Below are positions 11,299 through 23,029 of a stretch of 64,000 bases of DNA, piece by piece; the stretch's first letter is position 1; each line of letters opens with the position of its first letter. Location: contig NC_087062.1 of NCBI RefSeq assembly GCF_963678635.1, positions 65,112,147-65,176,146 of the forward strand. Direction: 5' to 3'. The stretch is from Symsagittifera roscoffensis. Its lineage: Eukaryota > Xenacoelomorpha > Acoela > Convolutidae. The notes beneath the pieces are model-generated. The model searched no databases. It was not told the DNA's origin and saw nothing but the letters and a program-made list of their open reading frames with translations. Position numbers and translations under genes: made by a program.

Positions 11299-11372
11299 GC
11301 GTCCGTGGTTGAGTGGTTAGTTTGTGAGAATCTTATTCTGTAGGTCGGAGGTTCGAGTCACAGACTTAGCCG
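11299..11372 (+). repeat. tRNA-like segment (second type), copy 2
   Basis: A box TGGTTGAGTGG (11306-11316) and B box GGTTCGAGTC (11350-11359). It is closely similar to 6884-6962, including the following AATTTTACTAATTCG stretch. The ends do not pair as an acceptor stem. Confidence 0.6.
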
Positions 11373-11436
11373 AATTTTACTAATTCGAAGCTTATTTCTA
11401 ATTTTTCTAATTGCCCTTTAGCTACTTTTTGTCGTG

Positions 11437-11526
11437 TTCTCGCTGGTGTTTGCGAAGCGAAGCTTCATCTCTATGTATTATTTCTCGCTGGTGTTTGCGA
11501 AGCGAAGCTTCATCTCTATGTATTAT
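11437..11526 (+). repeat. Perfect 45 bp tandem duplication carrying a palindrome
   Basis: Two identical 45-base units, each containing TTTGCGAAGCGAAGCTTC. The identity suggests recent slippage or hairpin-driven duplication inside the retroposon tail. Confidence 0.85.
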
Positions 11527-11529
11527 TTC

Positions 11530-13562
11530 CCATCACTAGATTATTTTGTACTTTTTAATGTTGATTATTTTGCTCGCTTTGTCTTATTTACTTTTTTTTC
11601 AGCTAGAGTTTTTTCATATCAAGATTGATTTTTCCAATCTGGGACAATTATTCTGAATTCTGTGTTTTTGTTCTTTGACCCTTCGAACTTTCTTGCGACC
11701 AGATTGTAGTGAGTTCGTTATGTATCATATCTGTTATCCATGAAATATAAGCTTCTGATCAGTTCAGTCTCTGAGTTGCTAGGAAAACATGTCAGATCTG
11801 ATTTGCTCTCACTGTTAAACATCCTTACTTTACATATTTTTTTCTAGTTTTCTCTAGATTGGAAGTTTTTTCTGGCTGTTTTTTGGTGAAACCATTTGCA
11901 TAATTTTTTGCGCTGCTTGGATTCTTTGTCAAATATAACTTCACAAGGGATAGTTTTTTTCCAGTTTTTTTTGTTCCATTGGTATCAGGAACCAATGGTT
12001 CTTTTTGACCGTTTTTTTTAATAAATAAAAGCCCCTGATAAAGACCTGATTGGTTCACCGCCATAATATGGAGCTAACAAATATATACCCTGTAGCTGTA
12101 GGACAGAATTGTAATGCAACATGCATAAAACAGAACATTTTGGACCAACCGAGAAAAGCTGGGATAAATAAGAACTTGTTCCTCACATTAAAATACAATA
12201 CTAGCAACAGCACCAAGATAATTTCAACCTTATCATAATTGGATTTTGAAACGGGACAAAGTCGGGAGTACTCCGACTGATTTTCATCCTGTCCTAAGTA
12301 GTTTTCTCGGAATGTTTTTAAATAAAGTCATTTCAGTTTTCCAACATATAGACACTTAGACCATGTATTATCGTTTGTGTATCATCATGCCAATACAACG
12401 AAAATCCCATTTAACAATTTGTTGACCCGACAAGAAAATAGTTTTCATTTTTGAAAATCAGTCTATCAATAAAAAACTTTAACTAATTCAACAAGCAGTA
12501 CTGTACCTCTAACCACTTTCTTTGACCATACACTTATTATCAGGGCTAAATGCTGAATAATAATATATGTCCAAATCAGGTTGAACTTCGATTAAAATAT
12601 GAAAGAAGTGCATATGTCTTCAAATCCCTTTGACAATCAAATTTAGCAGTATTCGACAGCAATTTCCGGCCTCTTTTATTTAAGTCCATTCAGCCACGAG
12701 GAAAAGACCAACACTTGAAGCAGATTTCAAAGTTTTTTTTCTTGTTTCATTGGAGTTCGAACTGGGGCAGAGTTGTTAGGACTCACAACTTACTTTCATC
12801 CTGTTCATGCACTCATTCATTCTGGCGACCAGCCTCCTTGCATGCGTGCCACTTAGCGTGCGGCTATTTTTAGATAGTAATTCGCTACCCCCAATTCATT
12901 CTCAATAGGTGAGTATTTCCTATTTTAAAAAAAAACATGTTAATCATATTATTTTATTGTCAAAGCAATAATTAACTTAAATCCCACCACAATCTGTCAA
13001 CCTACAACCAACCAACAAAACAATCTTTGTTAAATACCAGCTACCGTCCAACAATTAAATAACATATCTAAAACAAGCCAACCACAAGGCCAGCCAATCA
13101 TCATCAGAGTTATACTTAACTTTCATCGTAAAAATAATAATTGACTTCTTCTGTGTCCATTTCGATTAAAGATTGACAAACTGCGTAATGCATTTGGAAT
13201 TGGTCTTCAAATCCTTACTCTGAGAAACAAAAATAGTCATCTATTCCTGCATATTTTTCCGACTGGCCCGGTTTTTTCTGTGCAGTGCACTGCTCATCTT
13301 GGACGACGTTGTTTCTCGGTTGATGCCTGTTGCGTCACAGACTGTCGGGAGCCACTCCGCTGCCACGATTTGATTTAAAAAGAGCGCGGTTTTTCCTTAT
13401 CTTCCTATTGAGCGCAATAACCGTACCGTCTTTTTCTGCTGGCGCCGGAGTGGACCTAAAAAATAATGTCGTAGTGATTAAGATTAAAAATAGATCTATC
13501 TTTCTTGTGAATTTACTGTAAAGGGAGAGCTTAGCGTTCATTTTCTTGGAGCAAAAAACGTA
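11530..13562. other. Intergenic DNA without a recognised gene
   Basis: AT-rich sequence. Two short related blocks (12241-12290 and 12765-12810, both ending TTTCATCCTGT) suggest an old repeat. Around 13260-13460 the base composition is richer in G+C, and short open frames with hydrophobic starts exist on both strands (for example 13330-13521 +). None matches a family I know, so they are not called as genes. Confidence 0.4.
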
Positions 13563-13950
13563 TCAGTGATATGTATAATTTCCCCAAAAACTAGTTTGAC
13601 TCGTAGGGATCTTAAACCTTTTGTAGCCGGTACAGTATCCAGCGGTGCTATATTGGGGCACTCCTTTTGAGACGAGCCATCTTGATATGATAGCCGCCCC
13701 ATCTTTTGTTTGAGGTTCCGGCAGAAAGATAGGCATGTAAAACATGTCTGTGGTCTCACCACGCACGCAGGTCACTGCACACTTTGGCGGCTTTTGGCTG
13801 TCCCATCACGCCCATGCTCACGTTCACAGTGTCACCAATTGGTCTCCAGGAAATCGAATCCTGGATTACATTTGTTCGACTTGGCTTGAATGACAATGCT
13901 TGACTGACATACAGCCCAAGTATGACTAATTTTGAGGCTAAATTAAACAT
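13563..13950 (-). pseudogene. Possible secreted protein, frame broken or spliced
   Basis: From an ATG at 13950 the - strand reads a signal-peptide-like start (MFNLASKLVILGLYVSQALS) and about 43 further residues before a stop at 13759-13757. A second frame, shifted by one base, is open from 13775 down to 13563 and has protein-like composition (two Cys, several aromatic residues). Either a one-base insertion near 13760 splits one ~130-residue protein, or the GTGAGA at 13759-13754 is a splice donor and the second frame is chance. Upstream on the same strand, about 14220-14035, a further exon-like stretch follows a good acceptor. I recognise no family. Confidence 0.3.
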
Positions 13951-14256
13951 TTTCTATAGTAAATCATAGATAAAAAATTACCAGAATTGATTTGATAAAT
14001 AACAGCTGAAAAAAATTACGAAGTTAATGTCTTGATTTTTTTGCGCTCATTTTTGTTTGAGTTAGCCATGGGTCTGCAGAAGTTTGCCAGAAGTTTCCAT
14101 CTTCAAATGCATTCATTGCCATGCCAAGATCGGGCACTCTGTTTGTGCTCTGGGTTCCACGAAAATTGTTCCTGGAACCAACTTAATTTGCACAGAAAGG
14201 CAGATAAATTCAGAAAATCTTTGAAGTCCAAAATCTAATGGGACTGAGCATGCTTA

Positions 14257-14275
14257 CCCTTGCGCTAAGCAAGGG
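14257..14275 (+). repeat. Conserved repeat-head hairpin, copy 2
   Basis: The same CCCTTGC...GCAAGGG stem as 600-618, again followed by TATTGCAAT and AGGCACTAGAC. It marks another dispersed-repeat copy, extending to at least 14345. Confidence 0.5.
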
Positions 14276-17048
14276 TATTGCAATCAGGCACTAGACTTTT
14301 TCCGTGAATAACCTTGTTCGCAGGACTCATCGACTCCTGGTGCTTCCTTTGCCAGACTGTGTTGCTTTTCAAAGTTTCCAAGTTCTCGTCGGTGGCAAAT
14401 ATCAACATTCGGTCTTTGTTACCTGATTCCGAATCAAAAGGAGAAAACTGGTCTTTAATTGAGTGGGGTGCGTAATCAGTTAATCGTTTTCGCTGAACAG
14501 TTCTGGCGATGACTTGTACTCAGGCAAGTTAACAACTGTTTCGACTCTAATATCCCAGCGTTTTCCATGTAAATGATCTGGTAGGCTTCAAAATTTGTTT
14601 TTTTCTTTCTGTTTGGTTGATAGCACGTGACCCTGAGCTTTTACAGTTTTATAACAGACCAAAAAAAATTTTTTATCCATTGCAGATAATTTTCTGTTTT
14701 CCTCGCTCATTTATGACAAAAGTTAAAGGCATAATGTTGTCAGTAAGTGTTATAATTTGCAAGATAAAACTGCACTGATTGAATCGAAACAAAGGTGACA
14801 TTTAATTACTCTTATCTGTACTGTTAATTCATTTCAAATTATTGTTCAATTCAAAACCGGTGCTAAGCAGAGTTTTTTTTCCACAACCACCGCAAAACAT
14901 TTTGCTCAATTCGCATTTCTTAATCCCCCCAATTAGCAATTAATCGTTGCTTGCTACAAATTGATGCTTGGTGCGAACTGTCGCCTTTTAAAATAGCTGC
15001 GAATAGTCGCTTACGACCAATTTTTGCTTGCGAGGAATTGTCGCCTCCCGGTGTACGCCCTAGATTCAATTGATTATTTGATCATTTTTTGATTCAATTG
15101 ATCATTTGATCATTGATCTTTTTTTTTCGGCCGAAATGCATATTCACCTGAAAATTTTCGGCTTATGTTTTATAGATTGTTTTAGGGCCTATACTAGAGA
15201 TTTTTACATGTTTTTTTTGGGGGACGGAAGTATTATTCGTGTTTTTCTTCAAAGTACACATTTTATTGCAAGTTAATTAATCCGTCCCATTGTTGATTTT
15301 CCGAGCTCTAACAATACTTGTTTTTTTTCTATAAAAAATCTTTAAACTGTAAATACGTTAGAGGTAGAGAAAAATATGCATCAGTAGCTGTTAGCATCAC
15401 CAGCTCCTGTTGAGAACACATTGTTTTTTTTTGTATAATTAAACTTGCCATGTCATGTCAAAAGCTGATATTGTGTAGAGGAGCAGATCTAGAATTTTTG
15501 TGAAATCGGAAAAAAGTTTGGACCCTAAGCATTTTTTCGGCGTTGTCCTGTTAATTTTCACCGTTTATTTCTTTAAATTATAGCTATCATACCTGATTTT
15601 TATTTGCCCGGATCTCCTTTTTCTTAAAATTCAATTATATACCTTTCTTTTGCTGTTTTACTACCATCAATTTAGTACCTTCAAACACTGTCACTAACAA
15701 CATTAGTATAATTTTTCAGTGGGATCCGCACACTATCTGCCGCTGTCCTTCATGATACTATACGCGGCTCTTTTACAGCCCCTTTTTTCAATTTTTTCCA
15801 TTTTTAATGTCTTCTGTGTTTGAAGGGCTGAATGCTCGATGTTATCATCTAATAAATGAAAAACATGTGTCCACAATAGTTAAATTAATCACCATGCAAA
15901 ATTTTTTAACCTTAAGATAATTTTATAAAGTTTTCCAAGTTTGAAATTCTAGTGTCGGGCAGGGAAATGCCAGGTGGGGGAGTGCCGGGCGGGGGACTTA
16001 GCACTTTTCCCTCGTAATATTTAACCTTGTAGTAAAAAAGAGCCTTGTAGTAAAACGAGCCGGGGGGCTTAGTAAAAAGAGCCGGGAACTTCATTTTCAG
16101 TTTCATTTTTCACAGTTTGACTTTTGATTTCCTTCTGAAATTAATTCAAATTGAATTGCCGAAAGAAAGCAAACCTTCGCTCACCAATAACGAAAATATT
16201 ACTGATGCAAAAAATTGCTGTCGAATTTTAATTCCGAAATTTTCCCAGCGGAATTTAAAAATTGCTTCTTCATCCGTTTTACTAATTTTGGGTAGCGTTT
16301 GGCTAAAAAAAATGTGGCTCTTTTCCATTTTCTTCCCATATTTGAAATTAATTTTGAAAACTCATAAAAAATATTGTCATGATGTAAAGAAAATGGGGAA
16401 GGTGAACAAACAAACCATTGCAGAAACATCGTAACTCCACGCATTTAATCATAATAACCGTGAGGCCACAGCTGGTCGAAAGCAACATTTCACTTTTTTT
16501 GAAAAAACGACAAAACTGTTTAGAAAACTGTCTGGCGTATCGGCACGAAATGCCGACGTACGCGTAGCAAACCCAAAGCCAGGCCACTGTGATAGAATTT
16601 CAACGACTATTTGTCGCTTGGTGCAAAATTTTGCTTTTAAAAAAAACCATTTGTAGCTATCGAGCAGTCTTCGCTTTCGACGAACTGTCGCTTCGCCCAT
16701 AACAACTCATAAATCAACAATGGAAATAGAAATTTCGAAGTATGCGGAGATTGAAAAATAAACAAAAGTGTCTGGCATTAAAAAGTAAAAAAAAAAAGAA
16801 AAGTGAATATTTTTCTATAAAATCAACCGTTTTCTTTTTAATTTTCTTCATTTTTTTCTAACTTTCTTCATTCGAGTTCATTGACATTTTTCCGACTGGC
16901 TATATTTAAAATTCTATTCTTAAGAAAAATTAAGAATTTGCTTAAATCAATTTAGACTGACCATATGCTTTCAACATATTTTCCTATAAATTTAAAATCT
17001 TGATAAATCTTTTAAAAGCTCTTTTAGATTGCCTCATTTTCGCATTTT
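14276..17048. other. Intergenic DNA with repeat fragments
   Basis: No gene recognised. It holds partial copies of the GGCTCTTTTCC element (15765-15910 and about 16313-16480), a G-rich stretch at 15955-16090 with AAAGAGCC motifs, and two related blocks with a GAACTGTCGC motif (about 14960-15050 and 16590-16700). Open frames on both strands at 16.1-16.7 kb overlap each other and have no family features. Confidence 0.4.
15062..15117. repeat. Short GATTCAATTGATCATTTGATC tandem/palindromic tract
   Basis: The tract is made of repeated GATTCAATTGAT and ATTTGATCATT pieces, each partly self-complementary. It is simple-sequence DNA with no evident function. Confidence 0.6.
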
Positions 17049-17665
17049 TCATGTGTCGTTATCTGCTTCTCTTTTCTCAGTTTTTGGCTCCTCTGAACCT
17101 GACATTTTTTCACTCTTGGAATCCTTTTCTTCTTTCTTATTCGTTATTTTGGCATCTATTAGTTTTGACTCGTTTGTATCTTTGCCTGATAATTGTTTTG
17201 ATGCTTCAGTGCCTTCATGGTCAGTTGTTTTTGATTGGTTTCGATCTTCACCTTCATTTATGAAGCTTTGATTCTCTTTTATTTTTTCGTCTGCAACTTG
17301 ACTCGTTTTTGCGTCTCGAGATTTATCATTGATTTTGTTTTTCGCCAAGTCTGTTTTCAACGGTTCTTTTTCAATATTTGCTTCCCTCTGTTGTTTTCTG
17401 AACGCTTCCAACCTCGATCGGAAACAGATATAAGCTATAATGAAAAACAAGTAAACTGCCATGTATAAAACACAGACGAGGATGTTGGATGCCTCGAACC
17501 CTACGAATCGTGTGAAGATGCCTCCGAGGAGTAGGGTTCCGAAGAGGCGTCCCACGGCATAGGTAGTGTTGTTGACTGCTGCTATTTTCAGCACCAATTC
17601 TGAGTCATCGTGGAAGCCCTCTTCCTTGGCGATGAAAAGAACAAACGGGTAGAATGGACTTTGAC
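17049..17665 (-). CDS. SLC18B1/DHA1-type MFS transporter, exon 3 (C-terminal)
   Basis: The last 205 residues of the - strand transporter gene. The exon follows an AGCATGTTTCAG acceptor and continues the previous exon in phase (the single last base G plus GT makes Gly). It first gives a loop and the last membrane segments: LKIAAVNNTTYAVGRLFGTLL, where a glycine-rich helix follows, and ILVCVLYMAVYLFFIIAYICF. About 125 residues of Lys/Glu/Asp/Ser-rich cytoplasmic tail follow, ending at TGA 17051-17049. Such a long charged tail is longer than in human SLC18B1 and may be a lineage-specific regulatory region. Part of one gene with 18421-19443 and 20039-20123. Confidence 0.8.
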
Positions 17666-18420
17666 CTGAAACATGCTAGGAATTCCCATTATAGCCACCC
17701 ACCCTCCTTTTCCCACCGCACAGCAAAACATAGTCCCCATCGTAGTCCCCATATTAGTAAAATCAAAATGTATGCGCAGCATTATACATGGATTTTAAGG
17801 GGGGGGGGGGAATGGGGAAGAGTCTATTTTTTTTACACCGAAGGCCTTTTCTAAAAGTCGTTATTGCATTTTCACTAATTTCGTACTTGCAATCAATTTG
17901 CTAAAATTACCCTAGTAAAAGACTACATTATTTAAAAATCAGATTCAAGCAGCAATTCTTGCAGATGAAAAGTTGGTTTTCTAAGATTATGAATGATGGT
18001 CAAAACTGGAATTGGGCAATGATGAGCGGAGGAGAAAAAAACTTCAAAACAACTGGACGACGTGAAAAAAATTTAGCAAGATATTAAAAGTTGGTGGACT
18101 ATAATAGAGACTTGATTTAAATGGAGAAAAACTATATTGTTTGAACAAAATTTTGGGCAATCAAAAACGAAATTTTATTGTATTTAAGTATAGTTTTGTA
18201 TTCAATATACTAACAATTTTCAAGTCCCTCATAATCAGTTTCTAAAACATTTTCGGGAATTGCTGTTGCTCATATAAACTTAACTTAAGCAAGTTAATAG
18301 GAAAAAATGAAGCGATGTCCACATCTTGTCTTAATTGCATTTTGCCGTATTAAGCAAAAGCTTGATGTCAACTTTTTTTGAGATACCGAGGAGTCGAAAA
18401 CTAGGAAAGAGCCAATTTAC

Positions 18421-19443
18421 CTAATGCAACTCCGATGCCAATGAGGCATACGCAAATAATCACGACAGCTGTCCTCGCATCAGTGTCTGGCATGTTGAAA
18501 CTGGACCCACTGGCTAGAAAGCCAAAGCCAGGACAGAAGAAGAACACTGATCCTGCTAGCATGCTGATTGGAAAGGGGTGTCTGTTTAGAAAAGACGTGA
18601 TTGGAGCCACTAAAGCAAACATCACTGGCATCAATCCAAAAACCAGAGCTATGGTTGCTTCTCCCATGTCAAATGTAGTGTTCAAATAAAGCGCCAAATC
18701 GGTCTCCAGAGCTCCCATGCCTAAAGCTATTATAAAGGTAGCCGCTACTACCATTATGATCTCAAACCGAAACAAAAACGCGTACCAAGTTGTAAACGAA
18801 ATCATCATAGTATCACTTTGTTGTTCTGGCACCCGCTGACGCAAAATAGCAGCTAAAACTATTTGACAAATAAGAATAATACTTGAAATAAAGACGAACG
18901 GAAAAATGAACGTTTGAGTGGCGGCTTCCAAGAGGCCGCCTAATAAAGGTCCCACCATATCCCCTAACCAAGTAGCACTAATAGCCCAGGCTATAAAAGC
19001 CACTGAAAACTTATCCGGGGTGGCACAGGATATTAGATGGGCGCCCGAGCAGCACACGAGAGCAACTCCACCGCCCATAACCAGCCGAACCATAATCGCA
19101 AACACGATATATAAAGTCTCTTTCATCTCGATTTCCATAATACATCCAAAGACAGCATTCATGAGCCAGATTATGATAAGGCCACAGTGAAAAATAGTTT
19201 TGGAGTTCGCACCACTTGATATACATGGGTATACGATTGAAATAGCGATGTTAGAAACGTCGAAGGATGCGAGAACCAGCGAGACTTGAATGACGTCTCC
19301 TTTTTTGTCGTTCACTACAAATGGCGAGAAAAATGCTGTCAATAAAGAGTACACTATTCCGGAACAGAAAAATATGACTAAAATGAAGGCCACGGAAAAA
19401 CAGTCTTTCTTGTCCCAATCACCTTTTTCCAGACTTTTGATTC
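18421..19443 (-). CDS. SLC18B1/DHA1-type MFS transporter, exon 2 (membrane core)
   Basis: About 340 residues with some ten hydrophobic segments. The TM5 antiporter signature (motif C) reads GDMVGPLLGGLLEA, which in this superfamily marks proton-coupled exporters such as DHA1, VMAT and SLC18B1. The likely role is a secondary-active organic amine or small-solute transporter of a vesicle or plasma membrane; the substrate cannot be read from sequence. The exon ends at a clear GTAAAT donor (18420-18415). Its start after AGTCCAG at 19444 has a poor pyrimidine tract but keeps the frame with exon 1; the lower-side GTG at 19393 is not a start. The intron between exons 2 and 3 (17666-18420) shows only a 12-base G run and AT-rich DNA. 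Confidence 0.82.
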
Positions 19444-19488
19444 CTGGACTTTTTTAAGTTCTCAGCTCCATACAGGGCATCAAATTTT

Positions 19489-19715
19489 GGCTCTTTTCCA
19501 CCCCCATCCCCCCATTCTAATTTCAGTTTTGATATCTATTTTTACGTTGTCATAATGTGATGATATTTTGCTTGGTGAACAAACTATAACTATTGTGAAC
19601 ACATTTGTTCTTCATCCCTAACACCGTAACATCACGCATTCAGCCATAATAACACGTAAGACAACTTAAGAAAATGGAAAATATGAAATTTGGGTGGAGT
19701 TGGAAAAAAGCCCAA
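19489..19715 (+). mobile_element. MITE-like GGCTCTTTTCC element, intronic copy
   Basis: Starts GGCTCTTTTCCACC and ends GTTGGAAAAAAGCC, with the shared core ACGTTGTCATAATG, GGTGAACAAACT and CGTAACATCACGCATT. It is inserted in the transporter's first intron. It matches the copies at 20621, 28357, 61228, 61924 and 62648. Confidence 0.65.
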
Positions 19716-20038
19716 ATATCAATTAAGTTTTCATCTTATTTCGTTATATTCAAGCCATCAATTGCAGTTTTCGCGGCAGTTTTCCCATAAAAAATCTTGG
19801 CCAAGTGCTTTATTATACAATTTTATGAATATTCAGCAGCGCAGAATTTTACAAAAAGCTCAAAACACCATTTGATTTGGTTCTAAGCTATTTTTTGAAG
19901 TTAATTTTGGTTCTATGGTATTTTTGTGGAAGGCGCGAAACTGCTCATTTTAAATCGTTATCTTACGTTTTCCTCTAAGATGTTGGTTTTGACCGGTTGA
20001 ATTAATTTGACGATGAATAGTGTGAACTTAAAAAAGAC

Positions 20039-20123
20039 CTCGAATTTTCTCCTGCTTCTTTGTTTCTCCGGATTCTGGTTGTTCGGGCTCGTTGGATACA
20101 TCTTCATTGTTTTTGTCTTCCAT
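20039..20123 (-). CDS. SLC18B1/DHA1-type MFS transporter, exon 1 with start codon
   Basis: ATG at 20123-20121 opens 28 codons reading MEDKNNEDVSNEPEQPESGE, then a Lys-rich stretch. This is a typical acidic cytoplasmic N-terminus ahead of the first membrane helix of an MFS transporter. It ends one base into a codon, exactly what the exon 2 acceptor needs, and the three exons together give 575 codons including the stop. The proposed donor is GTCTTT, a weak match to consensus, so the exact boundary is uncertain. The intron 19444-20038 contains a small GGCTCTTTTCC element. Confidence 0.6.
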
Positions 20124-20620
20124 TTCTAGTTAAACTATATAATTTCTAATACTGATGAGATAATGATTTCCAGGTACCTCAATGTTTTACTATTTAAACT
20201 GGAGTCGATTAGAGATTTTGTTTTTAATCAGAGCCCCCGATCAAATTGTAGCCATGGAATGTAACCTTTTTCAGTACCCATCGCCAATTTGAATTTCAGG
20301 TTCTTTTCCTGGCTTTTTTCCTTTTCCCCCACCTGTAATTTTATAATTAAAATTACTGTTCACATTGTCCGATTGTCAGAATGAAAATTGGCATGCAGAT
20401 AAAATAGACCATCACAAACATATTTGGCCTTCATAAATAACCTTTTAAGACTACTCGTAAGACCAAAAAATTGATGCTTGATGCTTGTGGGAGTTGGGGG
20501 GGGGGGGGGGGGAGGGATGAGGAAAAAGAGAAAAAGAGATGCCTTTTTTCATTTTCACAACTCGCAATACCACGGCTCAGCCCTTTTCCACTTACATACC
20601 CCCCTCCCTCCCACGGCTCT
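20124..20620. other. 5' flank of the transporter gene, with a second-type repeat
   Basis: This should contain the transporter promoter, but I see no clear TATA or initiator. From about 20290 it is a repeat of the second small-element type (CCCCCACCTG ... CATTGTCCGATTGTCA ... CATATTTGGCCTTCAT), ending in a 17-base G run at 20496-20512 and GAGGAAAAAGAG. Confidence 0.4.
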
Positions 20621-20829
20621 TTTCCATTACCCCACGTTTCAAATTATTTATTTCTATAATTGTTGAGGTATTATATGGCTAAGTGCATGATGTTACGATG
20701 AAAATATCTGTTCATAATCCCTAGTTTATTCACCATGCAAATTTTTATTGCATTATGACAACACAACGTTAAATTATATTTTCAAAATTGAAAAAGAAAG
20801 TGGGAGGGAAAGCTGGGAAAAAGCCGGAA
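20621..20829 (-). mobile_element. MITE-like GGCTCTTTTCC element
   Basis: Bounded by GGCTCTTTTCCATTACC and GGGAAAAAGCCGG inverted ends. The core is the reverse complement of the 19489 copy (GCATGATGTTACGATG, CACCATGCAA, GCATTATGACAAC). Confidence 0.65.
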
Positions 20830-21232
20830 TCTCGAACTTTAAAAAAACCAAAGGCACTGGTAACGAGTCAATGTTTTGGAATTCTGCAATTTCACTAGTA
20901 ACGTCTAGTTTACTCTTTCAACAGCTAAATAACTTGACAAAAGAATATTCTGCATTTAAAAATCATTTTATGATGCAAAATTAGTTGTTCAAAAAACACG
21001 AAAATCAATTACTCAAAAAGAATAGCCGGTTGCTGTGCTATTAGCTCAAAAAAACTTGAGGCAACTCTATGAAATTGAATTTTTTCCAAACTTGAATCGT
21101 TTTCTTTTGCGCTTGGTGTACTTGGAGAAACCTGACAAAAGCTGGCTATTTTCCAGTTTCTCGCCATATAAAATCACAACTTGACCCTGTCTAAAGTTTG
21201 TTTTAAAATAAAAATAAAATTGGTTTTGGAAG

Positions 21233-22513
21233 AATAAAATGTATTTGGAAGAAAGTTGTTGCTTCAACACCAAATGGCGAAAAAAGCGGGCTACCAAAGC
21301 CCAGCCAATGGGCACATGGAGAATTTCACGGATTTATTTTGATTTTTTTTCTTGGAAGTATCCAAGATGCTTGATCGTATGAAAAACTCCTTGGCTCAGT
21401 ATCATCTCAATTTTGGAATAAGAGTAGAAAACATGTTTATTTAACAGCAGATGTAAAAAATCATTTTGCAGAACAAGAACATCAATGCTTGAAGAACCAA
21501 CGCTCGAACTTATTTTGACAAACGGCGTTATGCTATACGTGTGATTAGAGTGATCAAATTTGCAAGCACTTTCATTTCGATTTGTTGAATGTGGACGTCG
21601 AACTGAATCTGTTCTTCAAAAACTTTAAAATTGGACAAGTTAAACTTAGACGTTTTGCGAAGTTTTATTGAGACCCATTGATAGGAAGACCACGAATCGG
21701 TCATAACGAGACAAGATGTCAAGCTTGTAGTTGAACTTATTTCCGATTAAAGCGCAGGAAGAAGTCCTGTGACTTTTTTGTACGACAATGAACCGGTGAC
21801 GTTGGAGGACAAATTGCTGATGTTTTACAATGCGGTTTCGTTTGATTCCGGATGGTTTGAAATTTTTCTGTTACGCTCCATGCTCAGAGGCTTTGCGTTA
21901 AAAACTTTTTCAGCACTATCACAACACGTTAGTGTGCTTTCGCTTCCTGGCTTACTGCTCTAGTGGGCCTTGGGGTTTTCGCAATTTGTGGCCCGGTTGC
22001 AAGCCAGCAAAGAAACTTGTTTTGTGCTCCAACTGAGCTTGCTGAATTGCGGTGTTTTCTTTAAACACTGCACAATTCCACAACGGATTTTTAACTTTGC
22101 ACTGAAGAAACGGAGGATAATTTTTTTGTATCAATTTCCAGCAGCTGCAGCAAAGAATTTAGTGCGTTGGTTTGTGGAGCTCACTTTTCGGAGCTTCTCA
22201 TATTTTCAATTTATTCTGGCAGACACGCACAAGTTCATATGCTTCTGCGTCGCGCGGAGCCTGTCATGGAAATGCGACGCTGTTAGCTGTTTCCAACATC
22301 GCTTAACTGAGTGGAACACCAGGACTATTTCATGGTGGGAGGCGATTACGAAAGAACGTGGTTCGAGACTGAAGTACTCCACAAGTCGTATTGGAATCCT
22401 AGTGATTTGAAAACAACTGCAAGACTAGATGTACGTGACGTAAAACTGATGATGTTTTTCGAATTTTGCTTTTCCTGTGGAGGGAAATAAGATAATTTAT
22501 CTAGCTGAGCACT
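21233..22513 (+). repeat. 1.28 kb direct repeat, copy 1
   Basis: From TAAAATGTATTTGGAAGAA to ATTTATCTAGCTGAGCA it matches 23030-24289 closely, with scattered substitutions and small indels. Short open frames inside (for example 21769-21963 + and 21970-22410 +) are not preserved between the copies, so coding is doubtful. The pair is separated by 516 bases. It could be long terminal repeats of a deleted element or a segmental duplication. I recognise no family. Confidence 0.85.
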
Positions 22514-23029
22514 AATTTATCGATGAAGAGCGTAATTAGCGCAAGTCAGAGAAGCCATATATATGCCTGGTGTTTTGAAACACAATCGCATCTTACGAGG
22601 GGTCCTCCCGCTAAAAAAAAAAGCAATAAACATTGATCGCATTCTAGCAAACCTGCATTCTAGCGTCCCGCTGAAATATGCTTTTGATGCAGCAGATACT
22701 GCGTATTTATACTTTCAGGAGCGCATTACAACAAACAACAGATTCTGAAACAGAATCGGGCCAACAAGAAGGGAGTTGGTCAGAGAAGTTCCGTGAAATT
22801 TTGTCGCACTGTTCAAAACGCGCCGAAACTTGCCGGGTTGGTTCGGGTTTATTTATGTGTGGTGCGTTACCAACCGTTCTTGGTCCGAATGATTTTATGA
22901 GTCATGAGGACTGACCGAAGCATCTTCACCCGTCTCAAAACTGCCTCGAATATCCAAAACAGATTGCTTATCGAGGTTCAAATCAATCTCTAGGCGCTTT
23001 TAAAGAGACCTTAGCTGAACCAACGAAGC
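22514..23029. other. Spacer between the 1.3 kb direct repeats
   Basis: 516 bases found once in the window. The open frame at 22678-22914 has no recognisable domain. No primer binding site or terminal motif is evident. Confidence 0.4.

Noticed and set aside
740-11372. Functional tRNA genes at 740-805, 5530-5600, 6884-6962 and 11299-11372
   Set aside because: A and B boxes are good, but the ends do not pair into 7 bp acceptor stems, and the segments are followed by shared repeat bodies. They are tRNA-derived repeats.
13330-13541. Signal-peptide-like frames on both strands
   Set aside because: Both strands give equally plausible hydrophobic starts from the same DNA. There is no homology or splice context to choose between them.
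16117-16700. Overlapping open frames on both strands
   Set aside because: They overlap in several frames, have no domain features and include part of a GGCTCTTTTCC-type element.
17000-17271. Plus-strand frames of 80-87 residues
   Set aside because: They are antisense shadows of the transporter's charged C-terminal tail.
21769-22410. Coding gene within the 1.28 kb direct repeat
   Set aside because: The frames are not preserved in the second copy, which has indels, and show no family signature.
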